NCBI GenBank assembly: GCA_029782365.1
Contig: JAKOUW010000120.1
Span: forward strand, 1-64,000
Reading direction: 5' to 3'
DNA from: Chloroflexota bacterium
GTDB lineage: Bacteria; Chloroflexota; Anaerolineae; Anaerolineales; UBA4823
Length of the DNA stretch: 64,000 bases
The position numbers and the translations under genes are program-made. Below are positions 15,164 to 23,060 of this stretch, piece after piece. Numbering within the stretch: position 1 is the stretch's first letter; each line of letters opens with the position of its first letter. The notes below the pieces were generated by a model, which saw only the letters and a list, made by a program, of their open reading frames with translations, made no database searches and had not been told where the DNA came from.

Positions 15164-16241
15164 TGGTTTCTTCCTCCTCTTCCTCTTCCATCAAGGTATT
15201 GTCGTTCTGGCTGCGTTTTCGCAGGCGGCTGCGCCTGTCGATGGTATCCTGGAGGCTCTCTTCATCATAAGCCATCTCTGGTGGTTTGCTGCGGTATGTG
15301 CTCACTCGTTGGTGACCTGCAAATTCGCGCAGCGCTTCTTCGGCAGTATACTTTGGGAGGAAGTTTAGTTCCTCTTTCATGCGGCGCACATCTCCCACCC
15401 ACGGGAAACGAATATAGTCCAGTTCCAAAGGCGCCATGTTTTCCAGGCGTGCGCTGCTGAGTAAGGCGCTGCCCCAATAGGCAAACAGGTGAAACACAGG
15501 TACAGCGAGGCGGCCGGTGAGGGCCATCACTTTGTCGAGCGGCAGGGCATTCTCCGCTGCGACATTGAATACACCCGGCGCGTCATGATCGATGGCGAAT
15601 ACCAGCGCTTCCACAGCATCCGTTTCATGAAGAAACTGCATCTGCGGCTCAAAACCCAGCAAGACCGGCGGTGTGGTCATCTTGAGCAGCCGCACCATAG
15701 GAGAATTGACGGTTGGCCCGATAACATTGGGAAAACGCAAGACGGTCAGGCAGATTTCCGGCGCCTGGCGGCGAAAACCATTGCAAAAGGCTTCGATTTC
15801 AGCCAGGTCACGGATCCAGCCGGTATTCACACTGGCGCGTAGGGGATGATCCTCAGTCAAGAAAGCCGAGTTTTGCGGGCGTGCGCCGTACACGGCTGTG
15901 GAACTGCGCAGAACGATCTTTTTCACCCCAGCCGCCCGGCAGGCGCCGAACACTTTCATTGAGCCCATCACATTGACATCGAAGGCGTGTTCGTTTGGAC
16001 TGCGGCTCTCGATGAAGGCCAGGTGCAGTAATGTGTCTACCTTTTCGGTTTCAAACAATTCTGCCAGCTTGGCATTGCGAATATCCGCCTGGATGAAATC
16101 CAGCCCTTTGATGGCTTCGGCCGGTGGTTTGTGATCCAAGCCGATGATGTGATATTCAGGGCGCGCCAACAACAGGTTGGCGGTCTGCCTGCCCCAATAA
16201 CCCGAGACCCCGGTGATCAGGATAACTTTTTTTTGTGTCAT
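15156..16241 (-). CDS. NAD-dependent epimerase/SDR family protein
   Basis: This 361-residue extended short-chain dehydrogenase opens with a Rossmann GVSGYWG (about residues 11-17), keeps D-I-R after strand 3, L-R-S-S-T-A-V-Y-G and L-R-F-P-N-V-I-G-P. The usual Y-x3-K catalytic pair is not evident: the expected region reads W-I-R-D-L-A-E-I-E. That form recurs in an actinobacterial SDR group, so the reaction may differ from sugar epimerisation. The C-terminus is highly charged, ending in a run of glutamates. It sits 45 bp after the acyl-ACP-reductase-like gene and overlaps the acyltransferase gene. Confidence 0.82.
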   Translation of the reverse strand: MTQKKVILITGVSGYWGRQTANLLLARPEYHIIGLDHKPPAEAIKGLDFIQADIRNAKLAELFETEKVDTLLHLAFIESRSPNEHAFDVNVMGSMKVFGACRAAGVKKIVLRSSTAVYGARPQNSAFLTEDHPLRASVNTGWIRDLAEIEAFCNGFRRQAPEICLTVLRFPNVIGPTVNSPMVRLLKMTTPPVLLGFEPQMQFLHETDAVEALVFAIDHDAPGVFNVAAENALPLDKVMALTGRLAVPVFHLFAYWGSALLSSARLENMAPLELDYIRFPWVGDVRRMKEELNFLPKYTAEEALREFAGHQRVSTYRSKPPEMAYDEESLQDTIDRRSRLRKRSQNDNTLMEEEEEEETNE

Positions 16242-16286
16242 TCTTCACTCCTTTTGCAGCATGGCAGGCGGCTGTCTGGCTTCGGT

Positions 16287-18473
16287 TTATTTTTTGGAGC
16301 GCATTTTTGCCGCTATCAAACCGGCGCTGGCCAGCCCAAGTGCTAGCAGTGCCCATTTTGGAGCTTCACTGCGGTGATTTTGCACCCCTTTTGAGGAAGC
16401 TGGGATCACCGCCAGTTTTTCTTTGGCCTCGGCGCACACCTGGGCGAACAGGGCGGGATCTCGGCGGTATTGTTCGGCCAAAACCCGCTTCACGGCCAGA
16501 TCATCCTCTGTAATATATTCACCATGCGATCGCAGGCCGGCCAGTTTGAATTTATGTTTTTTAAACAGCCGGTAAATCTCTTTAACCCGCTCCATGGTGA
16601 TGTTGCGGCCGAGCGTGTAGTCTTCGAAACGACCTTCCATGGCTAACAAGCAGGTCTCTGCCAGGCAGGCATACGATGTTTTCGGGGGTAAACCAATATC
16701 ATAACCGAAATCGATATCACCTGGGATGAGCACTTCGCCGCTTTCGATCACCAACACATCCGGGCGAGTGTCAGCTTCCGCTTTGCTGATATCCGGGGGA
16801 CGGGCGACATCACAAATGACGGCGCCTGGCTTGCACAAGCTGATATCGACCACACGCTGTCCAAAGGCCGAGGTGGCTGTCACGATCAGGTCGCATTCAC
16901 TGATCGTATCGGCGGTGTTCATGCCGATAGTCACTTTGGCGCCGGGAGTCTCCTTTTGGATTAATCGCCGCAAATCAATCAGTTTTTCTGGTTCAATTGA
17001 GATCAGCACGACATCTTTGATGGCTTGAGCCAGCAAGCGAGCGCAAACCGAGCCAATGGAGCCGGTTGCGCCGACGATCATCGCTTTCCCTTTTGCCAGG
17101 TCGGTCGCGCCCATCTTGAGCACAGCTTGCTTGGCGGCTTCCAGAGTGGCAGCGACGGTCAGGCTGTTGCCGGAGGTGATCGCAATATCGGCCTCGTGAG
17201 CGATCGTGATGCCTGCATCTCCCACCACGCTGGTGAATGCGCCCAGGCCCATGATGCGCGCCCCTTTGCGTTCAGCCATGCGCGAGGCCTGGTTGAGCTG
17301 CTGATAGGTCAGCCGCTCAGAATGCTTCATCATCATGCGAGGCGTCGCTCCGAGAGAATATAAATAACCCTCCACTCGCTGGCCTGTCGTGGGTGATACT
17401 GCGCCTGTAATTTTGGAGATATAAAGTGGCGGCATATAAGCGGCGGTGTTCTCCACAATCCAATCCGGCAAGAAGCGCGTCCAGCGGAAGAGCTTGTGCT
17501 TATGAATGAAACCAACGCTCAGCGGGTGAATCACAAAAGCGAAGCGGTTGATGCCCGCTTCTTCAGGCTGTAAGAACCGGATGTCGGGTTTCCATTCCGT
17601 GCCGGCAATGATATCCAGGTATGTGTTTTCATTGAGAGGGGCAGTCGGGTCTGGGCGCAGAGTCACCAACACTGCCTCCACCAGCGCTATGGAACTACCG
17701 CGCAAGGGCAGGTCCGCATCTAGCGGGCGTAAGAGAGTGATGGCAATGGAAACACCGCGGGCGCGCAAATCTTCAAGGTCTTCTTCGGTGGCACTGTTCA
17801 CTACCACAAGCTTATGCTTCAAAGACTGAGGCGCATACCGCCGGATTGCGCCGATATCCCCCGCCAGCACATCTGCCCATTCGAAGGGCTTGAGCGTGCG
17901 CGGTGTGCCAGCCTGACCAGGCTGAGGGGTAATTCGCCGGAAGGGTGCGTCCTTGAGTTGCTCCAGGGTCACAGATGCCGCCTGGTTGAGCGTGCGTGGA
18001 TGGCCTGCGCCGGGGAAATCGGGCAAAGCAAAATAGACCACCGGGTCAGCATACCGAATTTCTGAGCCGCGCCTGCTGAGCGCAGACACCAGGCCTTCGT
18101 GATTGAGGCCAGGCACCATCAGGATATGTTTTTGCGCAAAAATACCGGGTTGCATCCGGTCTGCCAGGGTAACGCCCCAGCGTTCAATACCGGCCCTCAA
18201 GCCGCTGCCATCCACGACCGGTGTTTGCAAGGCTGTTTGGCGCAGTGTAGAACCTACCGCATGCAGCGAGGCGTGCGCTCCCAGGACGAGGCGAAAAGGG
18301 TAACCATCTAAACCGATAGCATCCACTCTGCCATCGAATTCGGCGATCATAGCGCGGACTTTTTCTGGATCGCCGCTGCAGCCAACTCGTCGGATCAACA
18401 CTTCCTGGCCGCGGTAGGTTATCTGGAAGGATTCATCACCCTGGTTCAAATCGAGCACCAGGACATTCTTCAT
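16287..18473 (-). CDS. Acyl-ACP reductase-like protein fused to a novel N-terminal domain
   Basis: This protein has 728 residues. Residues about 310-650 resemble cyanobacterial long-chain acyl-ACP reductase (AAR, about 340 aa): G-A-F-T-S (411-415), T-S-G-N-S, the NADP-binding V-G-A-T-G-S-I-G-S (467-475), Y-A-C-L-A-E with Cys603 at the position of the acylated catalytic Cys, then L-G-R-N-I-T. AAR makes fatty aldehydes from acyl-ACP. Residues 1-300 are an unrecognised domain, and residues about 706-722 form a hydrophobic C-terminal anchor. AGGAGG precedes the start. No aldehyde-deformylating oxygenase is visible. Catalysis is inferred from the conserved motifs. Confidence 0.7.
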   Translation of the reverse strand: MKNVLVLDLNQGDESFQITYRGQEVLIRRVGCSGDPEKVRAMIAEFDGRVDAIGLDGYPFRLVLGAHASLHAVGSTLRQTALQTPVVDGSGLRAGIERWGVTLADRMQPGIFAQKHILMVPGLNHEGLVSALSRRGSEIRYADPVVYFALPDFPGAGHPRTLNQAASVTLEQLKDAPFRRITPQPGQAGTPRTLKPFEWADVLAGDIGAIRRYAPQSLKHKLVVVNSATEEDLEDLRARGVSIAITLLRPLDADLPLRGSSIALVEAVLVTLRPDPTAPLNENTYLDIIAGTEWKPDIRFLQPEEAGINRFAFVIHPLSVGFIHKHKLFRWTRFLPDWIVENTAAYMPPLYISKITGAVSPTTGQRVEGYLYSLGATPRMMMKHSERLTYQQLNQASRMAERKGARIMGLGAFTSVVGDAGITIAHEADIAITSGNSLTVAATLEAAKQAVLKMGATDLAKGKAMIVGATGSIGSVCARLLAQAIKDVVLISIEPEKLIDLRRLIQKETPGAKVTIGMNTADTISECDLIVTATSAFGQRVVDISLCKPGAVICDVARPPDISKAEADTRPDVLVIESGEVLIPGDIDFGYDIGLPPKTSYACLAETCLLAMEGRFEDYTLGRNITMERVKEIYRLFKKHKFKLAGLRSHGEYITEDDLAVKRVLAEQYRRDPALFAQVCAEAKEKLAVIPASSKGVQNHRSEAPKWALLALGLASAGLIAAKMRSKK

Positions 18474-18487
18474 GATTGCCTCCTGCG

Positions 18488-18922
18488 CTATTTCATGACC
18501 AGTGCGGCAAAACCTTTTTCTTTGAGTAAAGCCGGGTAAATTTTGAACAACGGCGCCACCGCCGGTACTAACTTGATGACTTTGAGCAGTGAGCCTTTTT
18601 CAACCACAATCTGTTTTTGGGTCACGGCTTTCACCAGGTCAATCTTGCCGTGCCAGAATGCATGAGACACATCAGCTTTCATAGACATGATTACATCTGG
18701 CTCCAGGGTACAAGGACCGTGGATAACATCGACATAGGCTCCTTTTTGGGTAGCTTTGTCTTTGGCGTTAATGGTAGTGGTTGCTTCTGGGTCGGTATAG
18801 CGGAACTGGATGATGAACCCGGCTTTCGCAATTGACGGGCCGATTTTCGGATCGACTTTGGCGTGATCCATTAATTCGCCAACTGTGGCGTAAAATTGCG
18901 CACTATCTTTGAATACACCCAT
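18488..18922 (-). CDS. SCP2 sterol-binding domain protein
   Basis: This 144-residue single SCP2-domain protein has I-I-Q-F-R-Y-T-D-P in the first strands, a D-V-I-M-S-M-K-A-D strand, the W-H-G-K-I-D-L turn and the helical L-V-K-A-V-T segment. SCP2 proteins carry acyl chains or other lipids. It is the first gene of the minus-strand lipid operon, 14 bp before the acyl-ACP-reductase-like gene, so delivery of acyl substrate is a reasonable hypothesis. AAAGGAG precedes the start. A minus-strand TATACT (18959-18954) is a possible -10, back-to-back with the phasin promoter. Confidence 0.75.
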   Translation of the reverse strand: MGVFKDSAQFYATVGELMDHAKVDPKIGPSIAKAGFIIQFRYTDPEATTTINAKDKATQKGAYVDVIHGPCTLEPDVIMSMKADVSHAFWHGKIDLVKAVTQKQIVVEKGSLLKVIKLVPAVAPLFKIYPALLKEKGFAALVMK

Positions 18923-18982
18923 GCCAACGCTCCTTTGTGAAAAATGTATCTATAGTATAGCATAATCACCAGCAAATACCTG

Positions 18983-19034
18983 TTGACTTTTATGACGCGG
19001 TGTGTTATAATAATTACAACGCAATGCGTCATAA
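18983..19034 (+). promoter_or_regulatory. Phasin-operon promoter with overlapping inverted repeats
   Basis: TTGACT at 18983-18988 and TATAAT at 19006-19011 are separated by exactly 17 bp, a near-consensus housekeeping promoter. TTATGACGC (18990-18998, in the spacer) is repeated in inverted orientation at 19026-19034 (GCGTCATAA). A second imperfect dyad, GTTATAATAATTACAAC at 19004-19020, covers the -10. Binding there would block RNA polymerase. PhaR, encoded downstream at 19730, is the obvious candidate repressor by analogy with PhaR-phasin control elsewhere. Confidence 0.65.
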
Positions 19035-19085
19035 CAATTGATACGCACTCAACCAGAGAATACCAATCAAGTAAGGAGTAGTCAA

Positions 19086-19229
19086 ATGGAAATGTTCAAG
19101 AAAAGCTTCCTGTTCGTTGTCGGCGCTGTCGCCGTGGCCTATGAAGAGGCCGAGAAATCCATCAAAAAACAGCGCCAAAATATTGAGAAAATGCTCAAGC
19201 GCGAAGAACCCAAAACCAAAGCTGCCTAG
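19086..19229 (+). CDS. Small phasin-like amphipathic protein (47 aa)
   Basis: This 47-residue protein has a hydrophobic V-V-G-A-V-A-V-A-Y segment (about 11-19) followed by a charged amphipathic helix ending in K/E-rich sequence. The hydrophobic G-A-V-A motif with a following E-E/D-E resembles the start of the phasin encoded 27 bp downstream (A-I-G-A-V-A-L-A-Q-D-E), so it looks like a truncated relative that could coat lipid or polyester granules. AAGGAG seven bases before ATG 19086 decides the start. It is the first gene behind the promoter at 18983. Confidence 0.65.
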   Translation: MEMFKKSFLFVVGAVAVAYEEAEKSIKKQRQNIEKMLKREEPKTKAA

Positions 19230-19256
19230 CAGTAAACCTAACCTGGAGATATAAAT

Positions 19257-19625
19257 ATGCCCACAAAGAAAGTAACCCCCGTTGAAGAAGTTGTAATCGA
19301 AGAGAACGGCCACAATGCGCTCCTCGAAGCCTCCCGCAAAGTTTTGCTGGCGGCTATTGGCGCGGTTGCCCTCGCTCAGGACGAGATCGAAGATTTTGTC
19401 GACAAGCTGGTCGAACGCGGCGAAATTGCCGAAAAAGATGGCAAGAAACTGGTGCGCGAAGTGATGGATCGCCGCAAAAAAGATGCCAAGGAAGTGGAAG
19501 ACGAAACCACAAAGCGCGTCCATGACATCCTCGACCGCATGAATGTCCCCTCCAAAAAGGATATTGACCTGCTCAGCGAGAAAATCGCGCTTCTGACTCA
19601 AAAGGTCGATGATCTGAAGAAGTAA
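19257..19625 (+). CDS. Phasin family protein
   Basis: This 122-residue protein resembles the PhaF/PhaI-type granule-associated phasins. It has a hydrophobic N-terminal helix (A-A-I-G-A-V-A-L-A-Q, about residues 33-42), then a long charged coiled-coil (about 45-95). A C-terminal segment follows with S-K-K-D-I-D-L-L and L-T-Q-K-V-D-D-L. The C-terminal segment is very close to the C-terminus of PhaR encoded next door. Phasins coat polyhydroxyalkanoate granules. No PHA synthase is in this window. Confidence 0.78.
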   Translation: MPTKKVTPVEEVVIEENGHNALLEASRKVLLAAIGAVALAQDEIEDFVDKLVERGEIAEKDGKKLVREVMDRRKKDAKEVEDETTKRVHDILDRMNVPSKKDIDLLSEKIALLTQKVDDLKK

Positions 19626-19663
19626 ACCGGATTGCCGGTTCTTATTTGGGGTAGGCGGGTATG

Positions 19664-19717
19664 GAGGGCTGCCGGAAATGGGGAAATGCCGGCGGCCCTC
19701 GCATCCGCTTTTTTGTG
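19664..19717 (+). terminator. Hairpin and T-run after the phasin gene
   Basis: GAGGGCTGCCGG (19664-19675) pairs with CCGGCGGCCCTC (19689-19700) through a 12-bp stem with one G-T pair. A run of six T follows at 19709-19714. A smaller AACCGG/CCGGTT hairpin lies just before it (about 19625-19640). Together these probably end the phasin transcript. The T-run directly abuts the phaR -10, so the two transcription units are almost touching. Confidence 0.55.
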
Positions 19718-19729
19718 TATAATTATGTC
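19718..19729 (+). promoter_or_regulatory. phaR -10 element placed for a leaderless mRNA
   Basis: TATAAT at 19718-19723 ends six bases before the phaR ATG at 19730. Transcription normally begins six to seven bases after the -10, which would put +1 at the start codon. No Shine-Dalgarno sequence is present and no convincing -35 is seen. The same TATAAT-like/N6/start arrangement occurs at 32917 and 34180. Confidence 0.5.
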
Positions 19730-20290
19730 ATGACCGTTGTTATTAAACGATATCCGAACCGAAAGTTGTATGATACTGTCCAAAAGCAATATATCACCCT
19801 GGACAGCATTTCGGATTTAATCCGCGAGGGTGCGGATGTTCAAGTGGTGGATTATGCCAGCGGGGAAGATTTGACTGCCGTGACGTTGACCCAGATTATT
19901 TTCGAACAAGAGAAGAAGCAGGCTGGCTTTCTCCCGCGTCCTTTGTTGGCTGGCCTGGTAAAAGCTGGTGGGGAAACAGTCGAATCGGTGCGCCGCTCTT
20001 TGACCAAACCGCTGGATTTACTGGCACATGTGGATGATGAAATTTCCCGCAGGCTGGATATCCTGGTCGAACAAGACTATCTGAAACAAATTGAAGCTGA
20101 GGAATTGCGCGGAAGGTTGATCGAAGCCGGGCGCGCCAGGGCAGAGAGCGCTCCGCAGCTCGACCAGGCTATCCGTCAAATGATCCGAGAACACACCATT
20201 CCCTCGCGCGGCGACTTCAACAAGCTTGTCGAACAGCTCGAAGGATTGACTCAAAAAGTGGATGAGCTTGGCCAGGATCGAAAACCCTGA
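19730..20290 (+). CDS. phaR: PHA synthesis repressor PhaR-like regulator
   Basis: This 186-residue protein opens with the PHB/PHA accumulation regulator DNA-binding domain: I-K-R-Y-P-N-R-K-L-Y-D-T, then Y-I-T-L-D-S-I, L-I-R-E-G, V-V-D-Y-A-S-G-E-D-L-T and the L-T-Q-I-I-F-E helix (residues 1-65). PhaR represses phasin genes and binds nascent PHA granules, which releases it from DNA. The C-terminal 100 residues are helical and end in S-R-G-D-F-N-K-L and L-T-Q-K-V-D-E-L, like the phasin. ATG 19730 is chosen because the family begins at this motif. The probable target is the dyad at 18990-19034. Confidence 0.88.
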   Translation: MTVVIKRYPNRKLYDTVQKQYITLDSISDLIREGADVQVVDYASGEDLTAVTLTQIIFEQEKKQAGFLPRPLLAGLVKAGGETVESVRRSLTKPLDLLAHVDDEISRRLDILVEQDYLKQIEAEELRGRLIEAGRARAESAPQLDQAIRQMIREHTIPSRGDFNKLVEQLEGLTQKVDELGQDRKP

Positions 20291-20305
20291 TCTTTACATC
20301 CATTT

Positions 20306-21088
20306 TTATAGTTTCGAGTTAATCGCGCTTCCCGATTCATAACGGCGCAGCCCCTGGTGAAACAGGCTCAAGGCCAACCCGAGCAGCAAGCCGGCGCTGA
20401 GCAGTAACTGCCACAGACTGGCCCAATTCAGGTTGCGCACAAATTCGGCGGGCACCGCACCAACAAGGCCGGCTGGAATGATGGTAAACAATATGAAACG
20501 CGCCGAACCTTCGAACAAAGTGATGGGATAGAGTGAGAAGGTGATCATTGCGTTAATCGCCTGCCGGCTGAGCAAGCTGGCTGAGCCAAGCCAGAACGCC
20601 AGGCTTTGCACCACTGTCAAAAAAGAAATGAATACAATCATCGCCAGGGCAATTCCTGGCACTAAGCGTATCCAGGCATTTGGGTCAATTCCATTGACCA
20701 ATGTAAAACTGAGGATGCCATAAATAAAATCCCCCATGCCAGAAGAAACGCTGTGGCTGGCCAAAGTATGCAGCAACACCGGCTGCGGCAGTGAAAGATA
20801 ATAATCGAGCTGACCTTTGGAGATGATGTCTGCTAAATTGAGCAGATTACCGAACAAAAACACGCTCAAACCATAGCCTGTCGCCACGATGCCAAAGACC
20901 AGAAACATGTCCTTCAATTCCCATCCGTGAATTTGCTTGAATCGATCGAAAAACAAAACCCAAAACAAGAAATAAATGCCATTATTCATCATCATACCGA
21001 TCACCTGGGTTAGAAAGGCTGCCCGGTATTCCATCGCAGACAGCAGGTTGGTTTTCCAGATGGCGAAGAGAAATCGCAAGATGCGCAT
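20306..21088 (-). CDS. ABC-2 type exporter permease (COG3694 type)
   Basis: This 260-residue membrane protein has six predicted helices and an amphipathic segment with G-Q-L-D-Y-Y-L-S-L-P-Q-P (about residue 95), typical of the DUF990/COG3694 permeases. It would form the exporter channel with the preceding permease. The start at 21088 is fixed by GGAGG six bases upstream; a longer frame begins at 21115. It is the last gene of an ATPase-permease-permease operon. The exported compound is unknown. The paralogue is at 52485-53294. Confidence 0.85.
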   Translation of the reverse strand: MRILRFLFAIWKTNLLSAMEYRAAFLTQVIGMMMNNGIYFLFWVLFFDRFKQIHGWELKDMFLVFGIVATGYGLSVFLFGNLLNLADIISKGQLDYYLSLPQPVLLHTLASHSVSSGMGDFIYGILSFTLVNGIDPNAWIRLVPGIALAMIVFISFLTVVQSLAFWLGSASLLSRQAINAMITFSLYPITLFEGSARFILFTIIPAGLVGAVPAEFVRNLNWASLWQLLLSAGLLLGLALSLFHQGLRRYESGSAINSKL

Positions 21089-21090
21089 TT

Positions 21091-21879
21091 TCAGCCTCCG
21101 TTGATGACCAGCCACCGAGCGCTGCGTTTAAACAATGCAGTGAGCAGTGAGGCAGCGAGAAGAAGCCAGATCATCTGGCCGGCCATGATTGCGATGATCC
21201 GTTCTGGGGTCGGGTCGATGAATAACCTGGCCGGGCCATAGATGGTATAAGCAAATGGCAAGTACAATGAAATATTTTTCAACCAGGCTGGAAAAAAGTC
21301 GAGCGGGATCAGCAATCCGCCCAGGATGAAGGCCAGTTTCTGGTAAATCCAATCAAATGCATTGACTTCTTCGGCCAAGAAGGCTGCCAGCCCGATCATA
21401 GCGCTGAAACAAAAATCGATCAACCAGGCCAGGCTGATGGCTAACAGCGCCACCGGCCAACCGAAGAGCGTTGGCGGCGGCCCGACAGTCAGCCATACCA
21501 GCAGACTTCCAGCCAAAATATTGAAAACCAGACTGCTCAGACCGTCTCCCAAACCGACGCAGAAGTGATAAACCAAAAAATTGTAAGGTTTGTTAAGTGT
21601 ATATGCGATTGAACCATCTTTTACAGAACTGGATATATTTGGCCAGATGCGAGGCTTGCTGAGCACGACGGATTCTGCAATCATCAAGTACCACATCGTC
21701 TCACGCAGCGTGAGGCCGCCAATGGTACCCCCACTGCTGGTTGCGTTGTACGTCGCTTTCCAAAGCTGGAGAAAAATCCACAAAAAAAGCAGGATACTGG
21801 TGCTTTGTAAAGCCAGGTCGCCCGCATAGGTCAATCGGTTGAGCATTTCGGTCCGGAAGATCGCCCAATATTTAGCCAT
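21091..21879 (-). CDS. ABC-2 type exporter permease (COG4587 type)
   Basis: This 262-residue polytopic permease has an N-terminal F-R-T-E-M-L-N-R-L-T-Y segment before the first helix, a central K-D-G-S-I-A-Y-T-L-N-K-P loop and a C-terminal R-W-L-V-I-N-G-G tail. The paralogue at 53295 ends in a similar R-L-V-I-L-G-G. It probably forms a heterodimeric channel with the downstream permease and is powered by the ATPase encoded upstream, with which it overlaps by 8 bp. Confidence 0.85.
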   Translation of the reverse strand: MAKYWAIFRTEMLNRLTYAGDLALQSTSILLFLWIFLQLWKATYNATSSGGTIGGLTLRETMWYLMIAESVVLSKPRIWPNISSSVKDGSIAYTLNKPYNFLVYHFCVGLGDGLSSLVFNILAGSLLVWLTVGPPPTLFGWPVALLAISLAWLIDFCFSAMIGLAAFLAEEVNAFDWIYQKLAFILGGLLIPLDFFPAWLKNISLYLPFAYTIYGPARLFIDPTPERIIAIMAGQMIWLLLAASLLTALFKRSARWLVINGG

Positions 21880-22852
21880 TTTCGTAAATCCTGCGGATGA
21901 CTTCCTCCAAGGAAGGATCCGAGATTGTCACATCGACCAATGTGCCAGAAGCAGCCAACTGCGCGATCACGCCTTCCACCGGCGTTTGGCTTGTGTCGAA
22001 GCGCAGTTTAACGCCGTAATGGCCGATTTTCAGGGTTTCGGTGCCAGGGATCTGGAAATCGCGCTGCACTTCTTCAGCAAAACGAACCTCGACCAGCTTT
22101 GTAGTGAGATAACGCCGTTTAAGGTTAGAGACTTTATCTTGATACACAATTTGCCCATGATTGATGACGATCACATTGCGGCACAAAGCTTCTAGATCCC
22201 CCGCATCATGTGAGGTCAATAGAACGCCCACGCCTTCCAATTCATTCATACGGCGGACCGTATCGCGGATGTGCTGTTTGGCCACGACATCCAGGCCGAT
22301 TGATGGTTCGTCTAAAAGAAGCAAGCGCGGTTTGTGCAGCAAAGAGGCTGCCACTTCACAGCGCATGCGCTGGCCGAGAGAGAGCTTGCGCACTGGCGTT
22401 TCCAGCAAATCTTGGATTTCGAAAGCCTCAGATAAATAGCCAATACGCTGTTTGATCTGGCGATCATCCATCTCATAGATTTTGGCAAACAGGTAAAAGG
22501 TATCCACTGCTGGCAGGTGATACCATAGTTGGGGTCTTTGTCCGAAGACAGTGCCAATTTCAAACGCCAGCTTCTGGCGGTCTTTCCAAGGCGTATATCC
22601 TAAAACCTCAGCCTGTCCGCTGGTTGGATGCAAAATGCCGGTGAGGATTTTAATGGTGGTTGATTTCCCAGCACCGTTTGGACCGATAAAGCCAAGGACC
22701 TCACCCTGCTCCATGCTGAAGGAAATGCCGTTGACAGCTTCGACAGGCTGGACAATTGGCTTGATCAGAGCACGCAAGCTGGCTCTTAGACCGGCAGGTT
22801 TTCGCCGGGTGAAAAATGTTTTCCTCAAGTCTGTCACATGGATAGCGGGCAC
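21872..22852 (-). CDS. ABC exporter ATPase (COG4586 type)
   Basis: This 326-residue protein carries Walker A G-P-N-G-A-G-K-S-T-T (about 62-71), Q-loop region F-G-Q-R-P-Q-L-W, signature L-S-L-G-Q-R-M-R, Walker B L-L-L-L-D-E-P and the switch His in L-T-S-H-D. The YhhJ-like C-terminal domain (about 255-326) is typical of COG4586. GTG 22852 is chosen as start because GAGGAG lies five bases before it; a TTG eight codons upstream would swallow that site. It is the first gene of the operon and divergent from the PAS kinase gene. Confidence 0.88.
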   Translation of the reverse strand: MPAIHVTDLRKTFFTRRKPAGLRASLRALIKPIVQPVEAVNGISFSMEQGEVLGFIGPNGAGKSTTIKILTGILHPTSGQAEVLGYTPWKDRQKLAFEIGTVFGQRPQLWYHLPAVDTFYLFAKIYEMDDRQIKQRIGYLSEAFEIQDLLETPVRKLSLGQRMRCEVAASLLHKPRLLLLDEPSIGLDVVAKQHIRDTVRRMNELEGVGVLLTSHDAGDLEALCRNVIVINHGQIVYQDKVSNLKRRYLTTKLVEVRFAEEVQRDFQIPGTETLKIGHYGVKLRFDTSQTPVEGVIAQLAASGTLVDVTISDPSLEEVIRRIYENG

Positions 22853-23060
22853 AAAAATCTCCTCAATCAAAACCAATCACTGCTGACCAAAGCCGCTCTA
22901 ATTATAAGCGAAGCCGTCTGGATAAAATTCCTATAAAATTCCTTCTAAAAATATGTCATAGACGTGTGGTGATAAAAGCAAAAGAAAAAATAGGTGTAAA
23001 ATAATGCTCAGCGGGCAAAAAAAAATTAATGCACCTCTCACTTACCGTGGAGTCGGTTGG

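Noticed and set aside
16287-18473. Alkane biosynthesis (AAR plus deformylating oxygenase)
   Set aside because: Only the AAR-like half is present. No ferritin-like oxygenase gene was found in the window.
18990-20290. A complete PHA synthesis locus
   Set aside because: Only phasin-type proteins and PhaR are present; no PHA synthase, thiolase or reductase gene is nearby, so polyester synthesis cannot be claimed from this window.
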